A DNA stretch of 64,000 nt from Pseudomonas nitroreducens TX1 (GCF_000313755.1 NZ_AMZB01000112.1:57210-121209); one strand, 5' to 3'. Shown: positions 8,581 to 17,830, counted from the stretch's first letter. Notes: generated by a model from the sequence alone, not told the origin. Translations and numbers: made by a program.

Positions 8581-8598
8581 ACAGTTTGCGCAAATTGT
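8581..8598. promoter_or_regulatory. Candidate MocR operator
   Basis: ACAGTTTGCGCAAATTGT is an 18-bp palindrome with one mismatched pair around the perfect core TTTGCGCAAA. It lies between the divergent MocR and exporter genes, 47 bp before the regulator start and 73 bp before the exporter start. Binding by the adjacent regulator is inferred. Confidence 0.5.
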
Positions 8599-8670
8599 AC
8601 TCTTCTGTCACTGGCCGCCGGGCGGCTCCGCGCGCAATCTGCAAGCTCGCTTTCCTGCCGGAAGACCACC

Positions 8671-9558
8671 ATGAACAACACTTCCACTCTCGCCACGAAC
8701 AGCAACCTCGGCGGCTGGCTCAGCGGCTTTCTCGGCGTGCTGATCTTCAGCGGTTCGCTGCCGGCAACGCGGGTCGCGGTAGCCGATTTCGACCCGACCT
8801 TCCTCACCCTCGCCCGCGCCAGTATCGCCGGCCTGCTGGCGGCGGCGATCCTGCTGGTGCTGCGGCAGAAACTGCCGGCGCGCAAGGACCTGCTCCCCCT
8901 GCTGGTGGTCGCCGGCGGTGTGGTGGTGGGGTTCCCGCTGCTTACCGCGCTGGCGCTCAAGCACGTCAACTCGGCCCACGCCATCGTCTTCGTCGGCCTG
9001 CTGCCGCTGGCTACCGCACTGTTCGGCGTGGTGCGCGCCGGCGAACGACCACGCCCGGCGTTCTGGATCTGCTCGCTGCTGGGCAGCGCCGTGGTCGCCG
9101 GCTTCGCCTTGTCACAAAGCGGCGCGGGCAACTTCATCGGCGACCTGCTGATGCTGGCCGCCGTCGCGGTCTGCGGCCTGGGTTATGCCGAGGGCGGACG
9201 CATCGCCCGGCATCTGGGCAGTTGGCAGGTGATCTGCTGGGTGCTGGTGCTGTCCCTGCCACTCATGTTGCCGCTGGCCTGGTACACCCAGCCGGAAACC
9301 TTCACCGGCGCCAGCTGGCCGGCCTGGCTCAGCCTGGGCTACGTGTCGCTGTTCAGCATGCTGATCGGCTTCTTCTTCTGGTACCACGGCCTGGCCACCG
9401 GCGGCATCGCCGCAGTCGGTCAGTTGCAACTGCTGCAGCCCTTCTTCGGCCTGGCGCTGGCCGGTCTTTTGCTGCACGAGCAGATCAGCCCGCTGATGGC
9501 TGGCGCCACCGTCGCCGTCGTGCTGTGTGTAGCGGGGGCGAAACGCTTCGCCCGCTGA
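8671..9558 (+). CDS. EamA family DMT transporter
   Basis: A 295-aa inner-membrane exporter with ten hydrophobic helices in two EamA repeats (about 15-145 and 155-290). The start at 8671 follows GCCGGAAGACCACC and gives MNNTSTLATNSNLGGWL before the first helix; the open frame extending to 8515 would cross the regulatory region. It is divergent from the MocR regulator, which suggests the substrate is an amine or amino-acid-like compound sensed through PLP. It belongs to a different EamA subgroup from the one at 2629. Confidence 0.9.
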   Translation: MNNTSTLATNSNLGGWLSGFLGVLIFSGSLPATRVAVADFDPTFLTLARASIAGLLAAAILLVLRQKLPARKDLLPLLVVAGGVVVGFPLLTALALKHVNSAHAIVFVGLLPLATALFGVVRAGERPRPAFWICSLLGSAVVAGFALSQSGAGNFIGDLLMLAAVAVCGLGYAEGGRIARHLGSWQVICWVLVLSLPLMLPLAWYTQPETFTGASWPAWLSLGYVSLFSMLIGFFFWYHGLATGGIAAVGQLQLLQPFFGLALAGLLLHEQISPLMAGATVAVVLCVAGAKRFAR

Positions 9559-9648
9559 CCGCCGGTTTCCTTCCGCGTCCCGCCCGAGAAAAATCGCGGT
9601 ATCATCGGGCGTTTGCGTACTCGGCTGGACTGCCGGAAGGAAACTCGG

Positions 9649-12030
9649 ATGAAGCCACCCGCCGAATCTCCACTGCCTGCCGTGGAGCGCGACGAACTCG
9701 CGCCGCGGCCACGGCTGACCCTGGGCAGCCATGTGCACAGCGGCTTCGACCTGCGCAGCGGACGCATGCAGAACATCTCCCGGCACCGCGCTGCACTGGC
9801 ATTTCTGTACGGCGACATGCCGGTTTCGGGGAGCGTCACCCCGCGTTCGGGCCGCGAGATCCGGGTGTTCCGCGACGACCAGATCGTGCGCGTCAGCCGC
9901 GAACTGGAGCAGGAGCACGCCTGGCGCCTGGAGCTGCGCGAGCTGGGCTTCAAGCCGGCGATGCGCCGCAGCGATGCCCTGGAAGACAGCGCCGGGGAAA
10001 TGTTCGAGCTGCCAGACGACAGCGCCTGGCAGGAGTTCATGCGCGAGGGCCTGCCGCAGCTGCGCGAACAGGGCTGGGAAATCGACATCCGCCCTGAATT
10101 CGTCTTCGATCTCTCGCCGGTGGAGAAGTGGTACGCGGAAATCGAGGAAACCGACGACCGCCAGTGGTTCGACCTGGAACTGGGCATCGAGGTGGATGGC
10201 CGGCGCATCAGCCTGCTGCCGGCGCTGATCGAACTGATCCGGCGCATGCCGGCGCTGCTCGACCCGGTCGCCCTCGCCCGCCATGCCGACGATGAACAAC
10301 TGGTGCTGCGCCTGGATGCCGGGCGCAACCCGATCCACACCTGGCAGACCGCCTCCGACCGCCCTCTGCGCGTCTCGCTGCCATTCGGCAAGCTCAAGCC
10401 GCTGCTGGGTACATTGTCCGAGTTCTACATCGGCGAACAGCCGCCGGTACGCCGCCTGCGCATGGGCGCGCCGGATGCCGCGCGCCTGACGGAACTGGAA
10501 GAACTGCCGCTGACCTGGCAGGGCGGCGAGCAGTTGCGCGAGATCGCCCATCGCCTGCGCGACTACCGCGCCCAGCCGGCGCAGATTCCGGCGGGCCTCA
10601 ACGCCGAGCTGCGCGGCTATCAGCACGAGGGCCTGAGCTGGATGCAGACCCTGCGCGAAGTCGGCGCCAGCGGCATCCTCGCCGACGACATGGGCCTGGG
10701 CAAGACGCTGCAATCACTCGCCCACGTGCTGCTGGAAAAACAGGCCGGACGCCTGACCAGCCCGGCCCTGGTGATCATGCCCACCAGCCTGATTCCCAAT
10801 TGGCTGGACGAGGCCGAGCGCTTCACCCCCGACCTGCGCGTGCTGGCCCTGCATGGCGCCGGGCGGCGCAAGGCGTTCGCGAAAATCGCCGAGCACGACC
10901 TGATCCTCACCACCTACGCCCTGCTGCCGCGCGATGCCGAGAAGCTCGCCCAGCACGAGTACCACCTGCTGATCCTCGACGAGGCGCAGAACATCAAGAA
11001 CGCCACCACCAAGGCCGCCCAGGCCGCGCGGCATCTTCGCGCACGTCATCGGCTGTGCCTGACCGGCACGCCGCTGGAGAATCACCTGGGCGAACTGTGG
11101 TCGCTGTTCCACTTCCTCCTGCCCGGCTGGCTGGGCGATGCTCGGCAATTCGCCGTGGATTACCGCACGCCCATCGAGCGCCACGGCGACCAGGGCCGCC
11201 TGGCGCACCTCGCCGCGCGCATACGGCCGTTCCTGCTGCGCCGGACCAAGGAGCAGGTCGCCTCGGAGCTGCCGCCCAAGAGCGAGTTCATCCAGCACAT
11301 CGAGCTCAGCGAAGCGCAGCGCGACCTCTACGAAACCGTGCGCCTGGCGCTGGATCGCAAGGTGCGCGACGAGATCGCCCGTCGTGGCCTGGCGCGCAGC
11401 CGGATCATCATCCTCGAAGCACTGCTCAAGTTGCGCCAGGTCTGCTGCGACATTCGCCTGGTGAACAAGGAAGCGCCGCCGCACACCGGTAAATCCGCGC
11501 GCGCGGTGACCTCGGGCAAGCTGGTCTACCTGCTCGACATGCTCGAAGAGCTGCTCGCCGAAGGCCGCCGGGTGCTGGTGTTCTCGCAGTTCACCTCGAT
11601 GCTCGCGTTGATCGGCGACGCGCTGGCCGAGCGCAACCTGGAATACGCCCTGCTCACCGGCGATACCCGCGACCGCCGCGCACCGGTGAAGGATTTCCAG
11701 GAAGGTCGCGTGCCGCTGTTCCTGATCAGCCTGAAGGCCGGTGGTGTAGGCCTGAACCTCACCGCCGCCGACACCGTGATCCACTACGACCCCTGGTGGA
11801 ACCCGGCTGCCGAAAACCAGGCCAGCGACCGCGCCTACCGGATCGGCCAGGACAAGCCGGTGTTCGTCTACAAGCTGATCGCCCGGGGCACGGTGGAAGA
11901 GAAGATCCAGCTGCTGCAACGCGACAAGGCCGCGCTGGCCGCCGGCATCCTCGACGGCTCAGGCAGCGACTGGCAGCTGGACGACGCGGATATCGACGCG
12001 CTGTTCGCGCCGCTGCCCAAGGCCGTCTGA
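9649..12030 (+). CDS. SNF2-family DEAD/DEAH helicase
   Basis: A 793-aa ATP-dependent DNA translocase. Walker A is DDMGLGKT at about 346-353, the DEAQ box at about 444-447 (LILDEAQNIKN), and the helicase C domain ends in motif VI around 724-734 (QASDRAYRIGQ). The N-terminal 300 residues are a poorly conserved SNF2-associated region. Many pseudomonad relatives are longer, with an N-terminal SWIM zinc-finger region, which is not present here; upstream sequence is too short to hold it, as the exporter stop is only 90 nt away. RBS GGAAGGAAACTCGG supports the ATG at 9649. Role in chromatin-like remodelling, transcription recycling or repair is not defined. Confidence 0.88.
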   Translation: MKPPAESPLPAVERDELAPRPRLTLGSHVHSGFDLRSGRMQNISRHRAALAFLYGDMPVSGSVTPRSGREIRVFRDDQIVRVSRELEQEHAWRLELRELGFKPAMRRSDALEDSAGEMFELPDDSAWQEFMREGLPQLREQGWEIDIRPEFVFDLSPVEKWYAEIEETDDRQWFDLELGIEVDGRRISLLPALIELIRRMPALLDPVALARHADDEQLVLRLDAGRNPIHTWQTASDRPLRVSLPFGKLKPLLGTLSEFYIGEQPPVRRLRMGAPDAARLTELEELPLTWQGGEQLREIAHRLRDYRAQPAQIPAGLNAELRGYQHEGLSWMQTLREVGASGILADDMGLGKTLQSLAHVLLEKQAGRLTSPALVIMPTSLIPNWLDEAERFTPDLRVLALHGAGRRKAFAKIAEHDLILTTYALLPRDAEKLAQHEYHLLILDEAQNIKNATTKAAQAARHLRARHRLCLTGTPLENHLGELWSLFHFLLPGWLGDARQFAVDYRTPIERHGDQGRLAHLAARIRPFLLRRTKEQVASELPPKSEFIQHIELSEAQRDLYETVRLALDRKVRDEIARRGLARSRIIILEALLKLRQVCCDIRLVNKEAPPHTGKSARAVTSGKLVYLLDMLEELLAEGRRVLVFSQFTSMLALIGDALAERNLEYALLTGDTRDRRAPVKDFQEGRVPLFLISLKAGGVGLNLTAADTVIHYDPWWNPAAENQASDRAYRIGQDKPVFVYKLIARGTVEEKIQLLQRDKAALAAGILDGSGSDWQLDDADIDALFAPLPKAV

Positions 12031-12056
12031 TCTCCACCAGAGCGGTTCGCATCCAA

Positions 12057-12842
12057 TCAGCGCATCCCCCAGCCGTGACTGACCAGCACCGACTGCCCGG
12101 TAAGCGCAGCCGAAGGGAAGCCGGCAAGGAACAGGACCGTCTGTGCGACGTCCTCCACGGTGGTGAACTCGCCATCCACCGTCCCGCCGAGCATCACCTG
12201 CTTCACCACTGCCTCCTCGCTGATGCCCAGTTCCTTCGCCTGTTCGGGAATCTGCTTTTCCACCAGAGGCGTGCGCACGAAACCAGGGCATACCACGTGG
12301 GAGCGCACGCCGTGCGGACCGCCCTCCTTCGCCAGGGTGCGCGCCAGCCCGAGCAGACCATGCTTGGCGGTGACGTAGGCCGATTTCAGCGGCGAGGCTT
12401 CGTGGGAATGCACCGAGCCCATGTAGATCACCACGCCGCCACGCCCTGCCGGGTACAGGTGGCGCAGCGCCGCGCGCGTGGTGAGAAAGGCGCCGTCGAG
12501 GTGGATGGCGAGCATCTTCTTCCAGTCGGCGAAGGCATAGTCCTGCAGCGGGTCGACGATCTGGATGCCGGCGTTGGAGACCAGGATGTCGAGGCCGCCG
12601 AAGGTGTCCACCACTCGATCCATGCCGCTGTCCACGGCCTGCTCGTCGGTCACGTCCATGGCCACCGCCAGCGCCTTGCCACCAGCGGCTTCGATCTCGG
12701 CCACTACGCGTTGGGCGGCGTCCTGCTGCAGGTCGGCGATGGCCACCGCCGCGCCGGCCTGCGCCAGGGTCAGGGCAATCTGCCTGCCGATGCCGCTGGC
12801 CGCGCCGGTAACCACCGCGACCTTGCCGTTGAGTGCTTTCAT
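12057..12842 (-). CDS. bdhA: 3-hydroxybutyrate dehydrogenase
   Basis: A 261-aa short-chain dehydrogenase oxidising (R)-3-hydroxybutyrate to acetoacetate with NAD+. The cofactor motif TGAASGIG is at 12-19, NAG near 90-92, and the catalytic Ser143, Tyr156 and Lys160 lie in [10 protein letters not shown] and SAYVTAKHG. The sequence [22 protein letters not shown] and the C-terminal WGMR are typical of BdhA rather than general SDRs. It is convergent with the helicase (26-nt gap). No acetoacetyl-CoA transferase genes adjoin it here, so its partner enzymes must be elsewhere. Confidence 0.85.
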   Translation of the reverse strand: MKALNGKVAVVTGAASGIGRQIALTLAQAGAAVAIADLQQDAAQRVVAEIEAAGGKALAVAMDVTDEQAVDSGMDRVVDTFGGLDILVSNAGIQIVDPLQDYAFADWKKMLAIHLDGAFLTTRAALRHLYPAGRGGVVIYMGSVHSHEASPLKSAYVTAKHGLLGLARTLAKEGGPHGVRSHVVCPGFVRTPLVEKQIPEQAKELGISEEAVVKQVMLGGTVDGEFTTVEDVAQTVLFLAGFPSAALTGQSVLVSHGWGMR

Positions 12843-12884
12843 CAGAGAGTTCCCGAAGAGGTAGGAACTATCACTCTAGACGGA

Positions 12885-13244
12885 TCAGTCGCGGGTCAGC
12901 TCGATACTGCCGTCGCGGTTCTGCCGATACAGGGTGTAAGGCAGGGCCAGGGTGTCGACTACTCCGGAAAAGGCCATGTCCAGCACAGGCAGGATCGGCG
13001 GGCCGAAGGTGTAGTTCGCCGGTGTGGATGGCGGCGAATAACCGGCATCGGCCGGTGGCTCGCCATACAGCTGGCAGGCATCCCAGACCACGCCGCCATA
13101 CACGCGAGGAATGGCGCCGCAATAGGTCCCCTCGAGCCTCAGGTCGCTGGCGTCCACCACAGCGTCGCTGCGCAGGGTGTGATAGGACCCGCAACCGCTG
13201 AGCAACGCGGCGCCGAGCAGCACGCAGGAACGGAACATCGTCAT
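12885..13244 (-). CDS. YceK/YidQ family lipoprotein
   Basis: A 119-aa lipoprotein: signal peptide MTMFRSCVLLGAALLSGC with lipidated Cys18 and Gly at +2. The mature part contains the YceK/YidQ-type segments YCGAIPRVYGGVVWDACQL and ILPVLDMAFSGVVDTLALPY. It is likely anchored in the outer membrane; no biochemical role is established. An alternative Met at codon 3 would shorten it by two residues; AGAGGG 9 nt upstream favours the first. It lies 42 nt upstream of bdhA on the same strand. Confidence 0.82.
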   Translation of the reverse strand: MTMFRSCVLLGAALLSGCGSYHTLRSDAVVDASDLRLEGTYCGAIPRVYGGVVWDACQLYGEPPADAGYSPPSTPANYTFGPPILPVLDMAFSGVVDTLALPYTLYRQNRDGSIELTRD

Positions 13245-13278
13245 ATCGAAATTCCCTCTCGATGGCGAAAGCGGCAGC

Positions 13279-14412
13279 CTACCAGCCCTTGAGCTGGTCC
13301 CAGCGCCAGTTGCGGTACTGGTAGATCAGTGTACCCAACAGTCCATAGGCAGCTGCCATGGCGAAAAGGACGAGGATACGGTCAGCCACGGCCGAGAGCG
13401 GCAGGTTCATCTGGTTCATTTCCACCACCGCGCGGATCGCCCAGGTGGACGGAATCGCATCTGCCAGCAGTTGCACCCACCCAGGCATGGCCTGTGGCGG
13501 CCAGGTGAAGCCGGCCATGTAGAACAGCGGCAGGGTGATGAAAGTCATGGTCAGGTAGACCGCTTCCTCCGAAGGCAACACCTCGGCGATGAATTCGCTC
13601 ATGGCGATCACTGCCAGCAGGAAGGGCAGTACCAGGCCCATCAGCATGAAGAACGAAGCCGTCTGCCGGTAGCCCATCATCCACGGCCAGATCACATAGA
13701 AAAGCATCGCCAGCACCGTCCAGATGGAGAGCTGCGCGGCATAGCGGCCGAATCGCGTCGAGGTGGGCTGGCGCAGCGAGCGCGGAGTGCCGCCGCGCAG
13801 GTTGAGGTTCACCCGCGTGCAGGAGAGCAGCAGGCTGTGCTGCAGGATCAGGGTCACCAGCCCCGGCAGGACGATGGCGGCGAAGCTGGTGCCAGGGTTG
13901 AACAGATCGGTCAGCTGGCCGATGGCGGGTTGCAGCAGGACGTTGGCCTGCACCTCGGAGAAGCCGCCGCGCATCAGCCGCTCGCGGTTGTAGCGCAGCG
14001 ACAGCTCGGTGTAGGTGGCACTGATGTCTTGCTGGATCTGCCCGTTGGCCATGCGGTTGGTAGCGTCGCCGAAGATCGGCACGGTCACCGCTTCGCCGCG
14101 CAGCACGCGCTTCTCGAAGTCCAGCGGAATCACCACGATGGCGAACAGCTTGCGCCAGGCCAGGTCGCGTTGCGCCTCGGGCAACTGGTCGTAGCCGACG
14201 GTGGCGATCTTCGGCGCGGCATCGAGCTGGCGCACCAGCTCGCGGGACACGGCACTGTGGTCCATGTCGATCACCGCCACCGGCAAGTCGTCCATGGTGC
14301 GGTGGGCATAGGGCAAGGTGGTCAGCGCCACGGACAGCACCATCAGCAGCCACAGCGGCTTGCCGAGCATGCCGCTGAGGGATTCGCGGAAGACCTTCCA
14401 GAAATTCTCCAT
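13279..14412 (-). CDS. ABC-2 type transporter permease (second of pair)
   Basis: A 377-aa permease of the ABC2_membrane_3 type: an N-terminal helix at about 18-35, a large periplasmic domain at about 40-180 (VAVIDMDHSAVSRELVRQLD), and five to six helices at about 185-370. The architecture matches YhhJ-like exporters of membrane-perturbing or bulky substrates. It follows the paralogous permease with a 9-nt gap, so both are co-transcribed with the HlyD subunit. No ATP-binding protein or nucleotide-binding domain is present in either permease or in the neighbourhood. Confidence 0.88.
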   Translation of the reverse strand: MENFWKVFRESLSGMLGKPLWLLMVLSVALTTLPYAHRTMDDLPVAVIDMDHSAVSRELVRQLDAAPKIATVGYDQLPEAQRDLAWRKLFAIVVIPLDFEKRVLRGEAVTVPIFGDATNRMANGQIQQDISATYTELSLRYNRERLMRGGFSEVQANVLLQPAIGQLTDLFNPGTSFAAIVLPGLVTLILQHSLLLSCTRVNLNLRGGTPRSLRQPTSTRFGRYAAQLSIWTVLAMLFYVIWPWMMGYRQTASFFMLMGLVLPFLLAVIAMSEFIAEVLPSEEAVYLTMTFITLPLFYMAGFTWPPQAMPGWVQLLADAIPSTWAIRAVVEMNQMNLPLSAVADRILVLFAMAAAYGLLGTLIYQYRNWRWDQLKGW

Positions 14413-14421
14413 GGCGGTTCC

Positions 14422-15594
14422 TTACGCCGGGCTCAGGTCGAGGCGCCGGCGCAGGCGCATCTTGGCGATCATGTAGGCGATCAGCGGGTAGAGCAGCAGT
14501 TTGCAGCAGGTATACAGGCCGGACTCGGCCGGTGCCCTGCGCAGGAACTGGTCGAACAGGCCGTGCAAGGTGTGGGTCAGGGGTTCAGCCTCGGAGATGA
14601 TGCGGGCGACCGAGGGCATTGCCAGCTCGGGCAACAGCACGCCGGAATATGTCTGTGCCACGCCGATCAGCAGGCCGATCAAAGAGTAGGCACTGAAACG
14701 GTTGGCGGTGAAGATGAACAGCATCAACCCGACGCTCTGCGCCGCCACCACGTAGCAAAGGGTGATCGCCAGCATCCACCAGGTATTGCCATTGATCCGC
14801 GCGCCGTTGAGCTCCACCAGCAGGAACAGCTCAACCATCAGCAGTGTGCTGAACAGCAGCGTGTAGGGTGCCAGCTTGCCCAGCAGCCGCGCGCCCAGGG
14901 CCTGGGCGCGGAGGATGTGCGGCGAGGAGGCGCGCAGCTCCGGCGCCTCGCGCGCCAGCACATGCACGGTGGCGACGATCACGAACAGTTGCAGCAGGTG
15001 CACGATGGCGGCGAACTGCTGGAAGTAGATGTAGTTGCCGCTGGCATTGAACAGGCTTTCGTAGGACACGCTGATACTCGCCAACGCGGGCATGGCGCGG
15101 TCCATGCCCGCGGCCAGGCGCGGGCGCAACTCGGCGTTCACCGAGCTCATCAGGCCACTGAAATCCTGGGTCGAGTAGAAACCGGCGGAATAGAACAGCG
15201 AGTTGTAGTACAGCTCGGCGACCGGCTGGCGGCCGGACAGGGCGTCGGCTTCGAGGTCGCGAGGAATATAGAGCAGCGCGTAGTCGTCGGCCATGCGCAG
15301 CCGACGCAGCCCCTCCTGCAAGCCGCCACCCAGCACCTCGACCTTGGCGTGGGAACCGGCATCCAGCTCGCGGACGATCCTGCGCGACAGGCTGCTGTGG
15401 TCGGCATCGACCACTGCTACCGGCATGTCCAGTAGCGTCCCCGCCTGGTACACGCCACTGATCACCACGAACAGCAGCAGCGGCCAGAGCCAGCCGAGCC
15501 AGTGAATGGTCCAGCTGCGCAGCGCGACCCGCGTTTCGCTGCCGAAGGCCTGGGCGAAACGCCGCAGGTTGCGCCTTACTGCTTCCACTGCCAC
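14422..15594 (-). CDS. ABC-2 type transporter permease (first of pair)
   Basis: A 390-aa permease with the same plan as its downstream neighbour: helix 1 at about 30-50, periplasmic domain at about 55-195 with MPVAVVDADHSSLSRRIVRE, then helices to about 380. The start is a GTG at 15594-15592, which lies inside the end of the HlyD gene (19-bp overlap), so the two are translationally coupled. A homologous motif, VAV-D-DHS-SR-VR, in both permeases shows they are paralogues that probably form a heterodimer. Confidence 0.86.
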   Translation of the reverse strand: MAVEAVRRNLRRFAQAFGSETRVALRSWTIHWLGWLWPLLLFVVISGVYQAGTLLDMPVAVVDADHSSLSRRIVRELDAGSHAKVEVLGGGLQEGLRRLRMADDYALLYIPRDLEADALSGRQPVAELYYNSLFYSAGFYSTQDFSGLMSSVNAELRPRLAAGMDRAMPALASISVSYESLFNASGNYIYFQQFAAIVHLLQLFVIVATVHVLAREAPELRASSPHILRAQALGARLLGKLAPYTLLFSTLLMVELFLLVELNGARINGNTWWMLAITLCYVVAAQSVGLMLFIFTANRFSAYSLIGLLIGVAQTYSGVLLPELAMPSVARIISEAEPLTHTLHGLFDQFLRRAPAESGLYTCCKLLLYPLIAYMIAKMRLRRRLDLSPA

Positions 15595-16547
15595 AGCGCA
15601 CTCATGCCGGGGCGCAGGCCCGGTACCGGCTGGTCGGGATACAGACGCACCTCGAAGGTCTTCAGGTCGAAATCACCGGTGGCGCGGGTGGCGCGCTTGG
15701 TCGCGAAATCGCCGAGCGGCGCGATGTAGGCGACCCTGGACTTCACGTCGATACCTTTGAGAGCCGGCACCCGGATGGCCACTTCGTCGCCCTTTTTCAC
15801 ATCGGCAAGAATGTCTTCGCGCAGGTTGAATACGAAATAACTGTCGGACAAGCGCACCAGTGTCAGCAACGGGCTGTAGGCATTGACCAGTTCGCCCTGC
15901 TCCGCAGGAATCGGTCCGACCTCGCCATCCACAGGCGCCACCACATTGAGGTCATCCGTCTGCGCCTGCAACTCGAGTATCTGTGCGTCAGCCCTGCGCA
16001 CGGCGGCCTCCAGGGCTCGACGGCGCTCCTCGCGGTCACCCTGGGTGCCTTCGTCGAGATTGGCCTGGGCCTCAGCGACACGATTGCGCGCCACGTCGCG
16101 GCCACGCCGCGACAGGTCCAACTGCGCCTGGGAAACGAAGCCGCGACCGGCCAGCTCCTCGTTGCGCTGGTACTCGAGCTCGGCGTTGCGCAACTCGGCC
16201 TGGGCCTGGGACAGGCTGGCCTGCAAAGCGCGCAGGGTTTCCTCGCGGGTGCCATGAAGGGATTCGTCGAGGTTCGCCTGCACCTGGTTGCGCGCAGCGC
16301 GCAGGGAATCGAGCTGGGCTTGCAGCTCCGGACTGCTGATGGAGATCAGCAACTGGCCCTGCTTCACGTCATCGCCGCGCCGCACATGGAGCGCCTCGAC
16401 GCGCCCCTTGGCCTTGGAAGCGACTATGACGGTGGTGGCGTCCGCTTCACCTTGCAGCAACAGCGGCTGAGTATGCAGGCGCAGGTAAAGGGTGATGGCG
16501 ATGATCACCAGGATCAGCAGCGGGGCGAACAGTTTCCATCCCTTCAT
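15576..16547 (-). CDS. HlyD-family periplasmic adaptor subunit
   Basis: A 323-aa membrane-fusion protein: one N-terminal anchor helix (about 5-25, LFAPLLILVIIAITLYLRL), a lipoyl half-motif near 45-75 (VASKAKGRVEALHVRRGDDV), a long alpha-helical hairpin at about 80-200, the second lipoyl half (NVVAPVDGEVGPI) and a beta-barrel domain to the end. It links the permease pair to an outer-membrane channel, probably TolC-like and encoded elsewhere. The start at 16547 (MKGWKLFAPLL) is chosen because it begins directly before the anchor helix. Confidence 0.88.
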   Translation of the reverse strand: MKGWKLFAPLLILVIIAITLYLRLHTQPLLLQGEADATTVIVASKAKGRVEALHVRRGDDVKQGQLLISISSPELQAQLDSLRAARNQVQANLDESLHGTREETLRALQASLSQAQAELRNAELEYQRNEELAGRGFVSQAQLDLSRRGRDVARNRVAEAQANLDEGTQGDREERRRALEAAVRRADAQILELQAQTDDLNVVAPVDGEVGPIPAEQGELVNAYSPLLTLVRLSDSYFVFNLREDILADVKKGDEVAIRVPALKGIDVKSRVAYIAPLGDFATKRATRATGDFDLKTFEVRLYPDQPVPGLRPGMSALWQWKQ

Positions 16548-16631
16548 GGAGCAGGTCTTCTCAGGTGGCGGTGCACCGATGGTAGTGCATTCGCCGCCGG
16601 GGCGGCGGCCCTGGGTCAAGCCACCGGGCGA

Positions 16632-17111
16632 TCAGCGCTCGTCGTCGCTGATCAGGTCACGTTCGCCGCTGCGTTGCGGCGAGCTCGGCGAGGGGAAGCG
16701 CGAAGACGCATAACGCACCACCAGAATCGCCAGCGCCAGCAGCAACAGCGCTACCGAGACCAGGATAATGCCGTCGTCGGGGACATGGTTGTGCTGGATA
16801 TCGGCGATCATCAGGCGGGTCAGCGCGGTCATCGCCACGTAGATCAGGAAGCGCACCGGCATGTGGTTGGTCTTGAAATAGATGCCGACCATGGCACCCA
16901 GTTCGAGGTAGATGAACAGCAGCAGGATGTCGTCGATGCTGGCGTGCCCCTTCCCCACCATCTCGCCGAAGGCCACCGCCGCCGACCAGAACACCGTGCC
17001 GCCGATGGCGAACAGTGCCAGGTAATGGAATCCCTCCACCAGCAGGTTGCCCAGGGATTCGGCGCACCCATGCATCCGCTCGCTCAGACGCTCGGCCCAG
17101 TTCTGTTTCAT
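16632..17111 (-). CDS. psiE: Phosphate-starvation-inducible PsiE family protein
   Basis: A 159-aa inner-membrane protein with four hydrophobic helices (about 25-50, 60-80, 85-105 and 112-132) and the PsiE-type segments GHASIDDILLLFIYLELGAMVGIYFKTN and PVRFLIYVAMTALTR (each quoted in part). The polar C-terminal tail is charged. In enterics PsiE responds to phosphate starvation, but I see no clear Pho box upstream here, so regulation may differ. It lies 84 nt upstream of the HlyD gene on the same strand and may or may not be in that operon. Confidence 0.82.
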   Translation of the reverse strand: MKQNWAERLSERMHGCAESLGNLLVEGFHYLALFAIGGTVFWSAAVAFGEMVGKGHASIDDILLLFIYLELGAMVGIYFKTNHMPVRFLIYVAMTALTRLMIADIQHNHVPDDGIILVSVALLLLALAILVVRYASSRFPSPSSPQRSGERDLISDDER

Positions 17112-17279
17112 TCGTCGGTTCTCCGCAATACATGGCTGTGTTGGCGTGAAGCCTGCAAGTGCTACGCCATTGATCTTGCGCAGTCATCCCACAGACAGGC
17201 TGCGACAAGATGACTGCAACTTTTTCGGCAGCCCCTGAGTCCATCCAGAGGCACGCCACAAAACAGGCAGGAACGAGTG

Positions 17280-17561
17280 ATGGAAAGCCCCTTTCAGAAA
17301 CTGACCGACGCCTTTCAGGAACAATACCGCGTCAATTTCAGCCTTGAACGGCCCGACGGCAGCATCGTCCTTACCCTTTCCACCGAGGAAGGCGTGGCCG
17401 CGCGCCGTCTGATCCGCTACGCCCAGTTGCAGGACCCGGAACAGCTTCAGCGTTTCATCCAGAGCATCCGCTTCGGCATCGCCATCGAACAAGGCGGCAC
17501 GGCGCCCCAGTTGCTGGCAGCCATGACGCGCGGCGAAAACGGCCTGCCAATCGCGTCCTGA
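17280..17561 (+). CDS. DUF3509 family protein
   Basis: A 93-aa soluble protein resembling the DUF3509 family, small proteins largely confined to pseudomonads. It shows two beta-rich segments (VNFSLERPDGSIVLTLS and the C-terminal IRFGIAIEQG) around a helix. GTG at 17277 and ATG at 17280 are adjacent; the ATG has AGGAA six nt upstream and is preferred. Its function is unknown. It stands alone between psiE (divergent) and yebG. Confidence 0.78.
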   Translation: MESPFQKLTDAFQEQYRVNFSLERPDGSIVLTLSTEEGVAARRLIRYAQLQDPEQLQRFIQSIRFGIAIEQGGTAPQLLAAMTRGENGLPIAS

Positions 17562-17770
17562 AGCTCGTCTTCGCAAGAATTCCTTCCTACAGAGCCATCT
17601 GACTGACGATTCATTGCGCCAGTCACTTGGCTGCGTCGCGCGCGCCTTCGGGGCGGGCGCACTGCTTTGGGCCGCAGCCAATACCGGCCAATTACCAGCA
17701 CAGCCCTTTCCTGCGTCTACGCTGCTGGCAACGATTCGCACCGCAGCAGTAGCATTGTGCGATCGCATTA

Positions 17771-17786
17771 CTGTATAAATAGACAG
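17771..17786 (+). promoter_or_regulatory. LexA (SOS) box of yebG
   Basis: CTGTATAAATAGACAG matches the LexA consensus CTG-N10-CAG with a nearly ideal AT-rich centre. It lies 45 bp before the yebG ATG and overlaps a TATAAA -10-like element, so LexA binding would block transcription until DNA damage. Confidence 0.88.
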
Positions 17787-17830
17787 TTATTCCGAACTCC
17801 CCAATCAAAGAGAAGGCACAGAGGTGATGA

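Noticed and set aside
9112..10713. A 533-codon minus-strand frame across the exporter and helicase genes
   Set aside because: Crosses two well-supported plus-strand genes and their gap; antisense artefact.
13471..15435. A 654-codon plus-strand open frame antisense to the two ABC-2 permeases
   Set aside because: Long antisense frames are expected at this GC content. The product is rich in Gln, His, Gly and Arg with no domain character, and the minus-strand permeases are clear.
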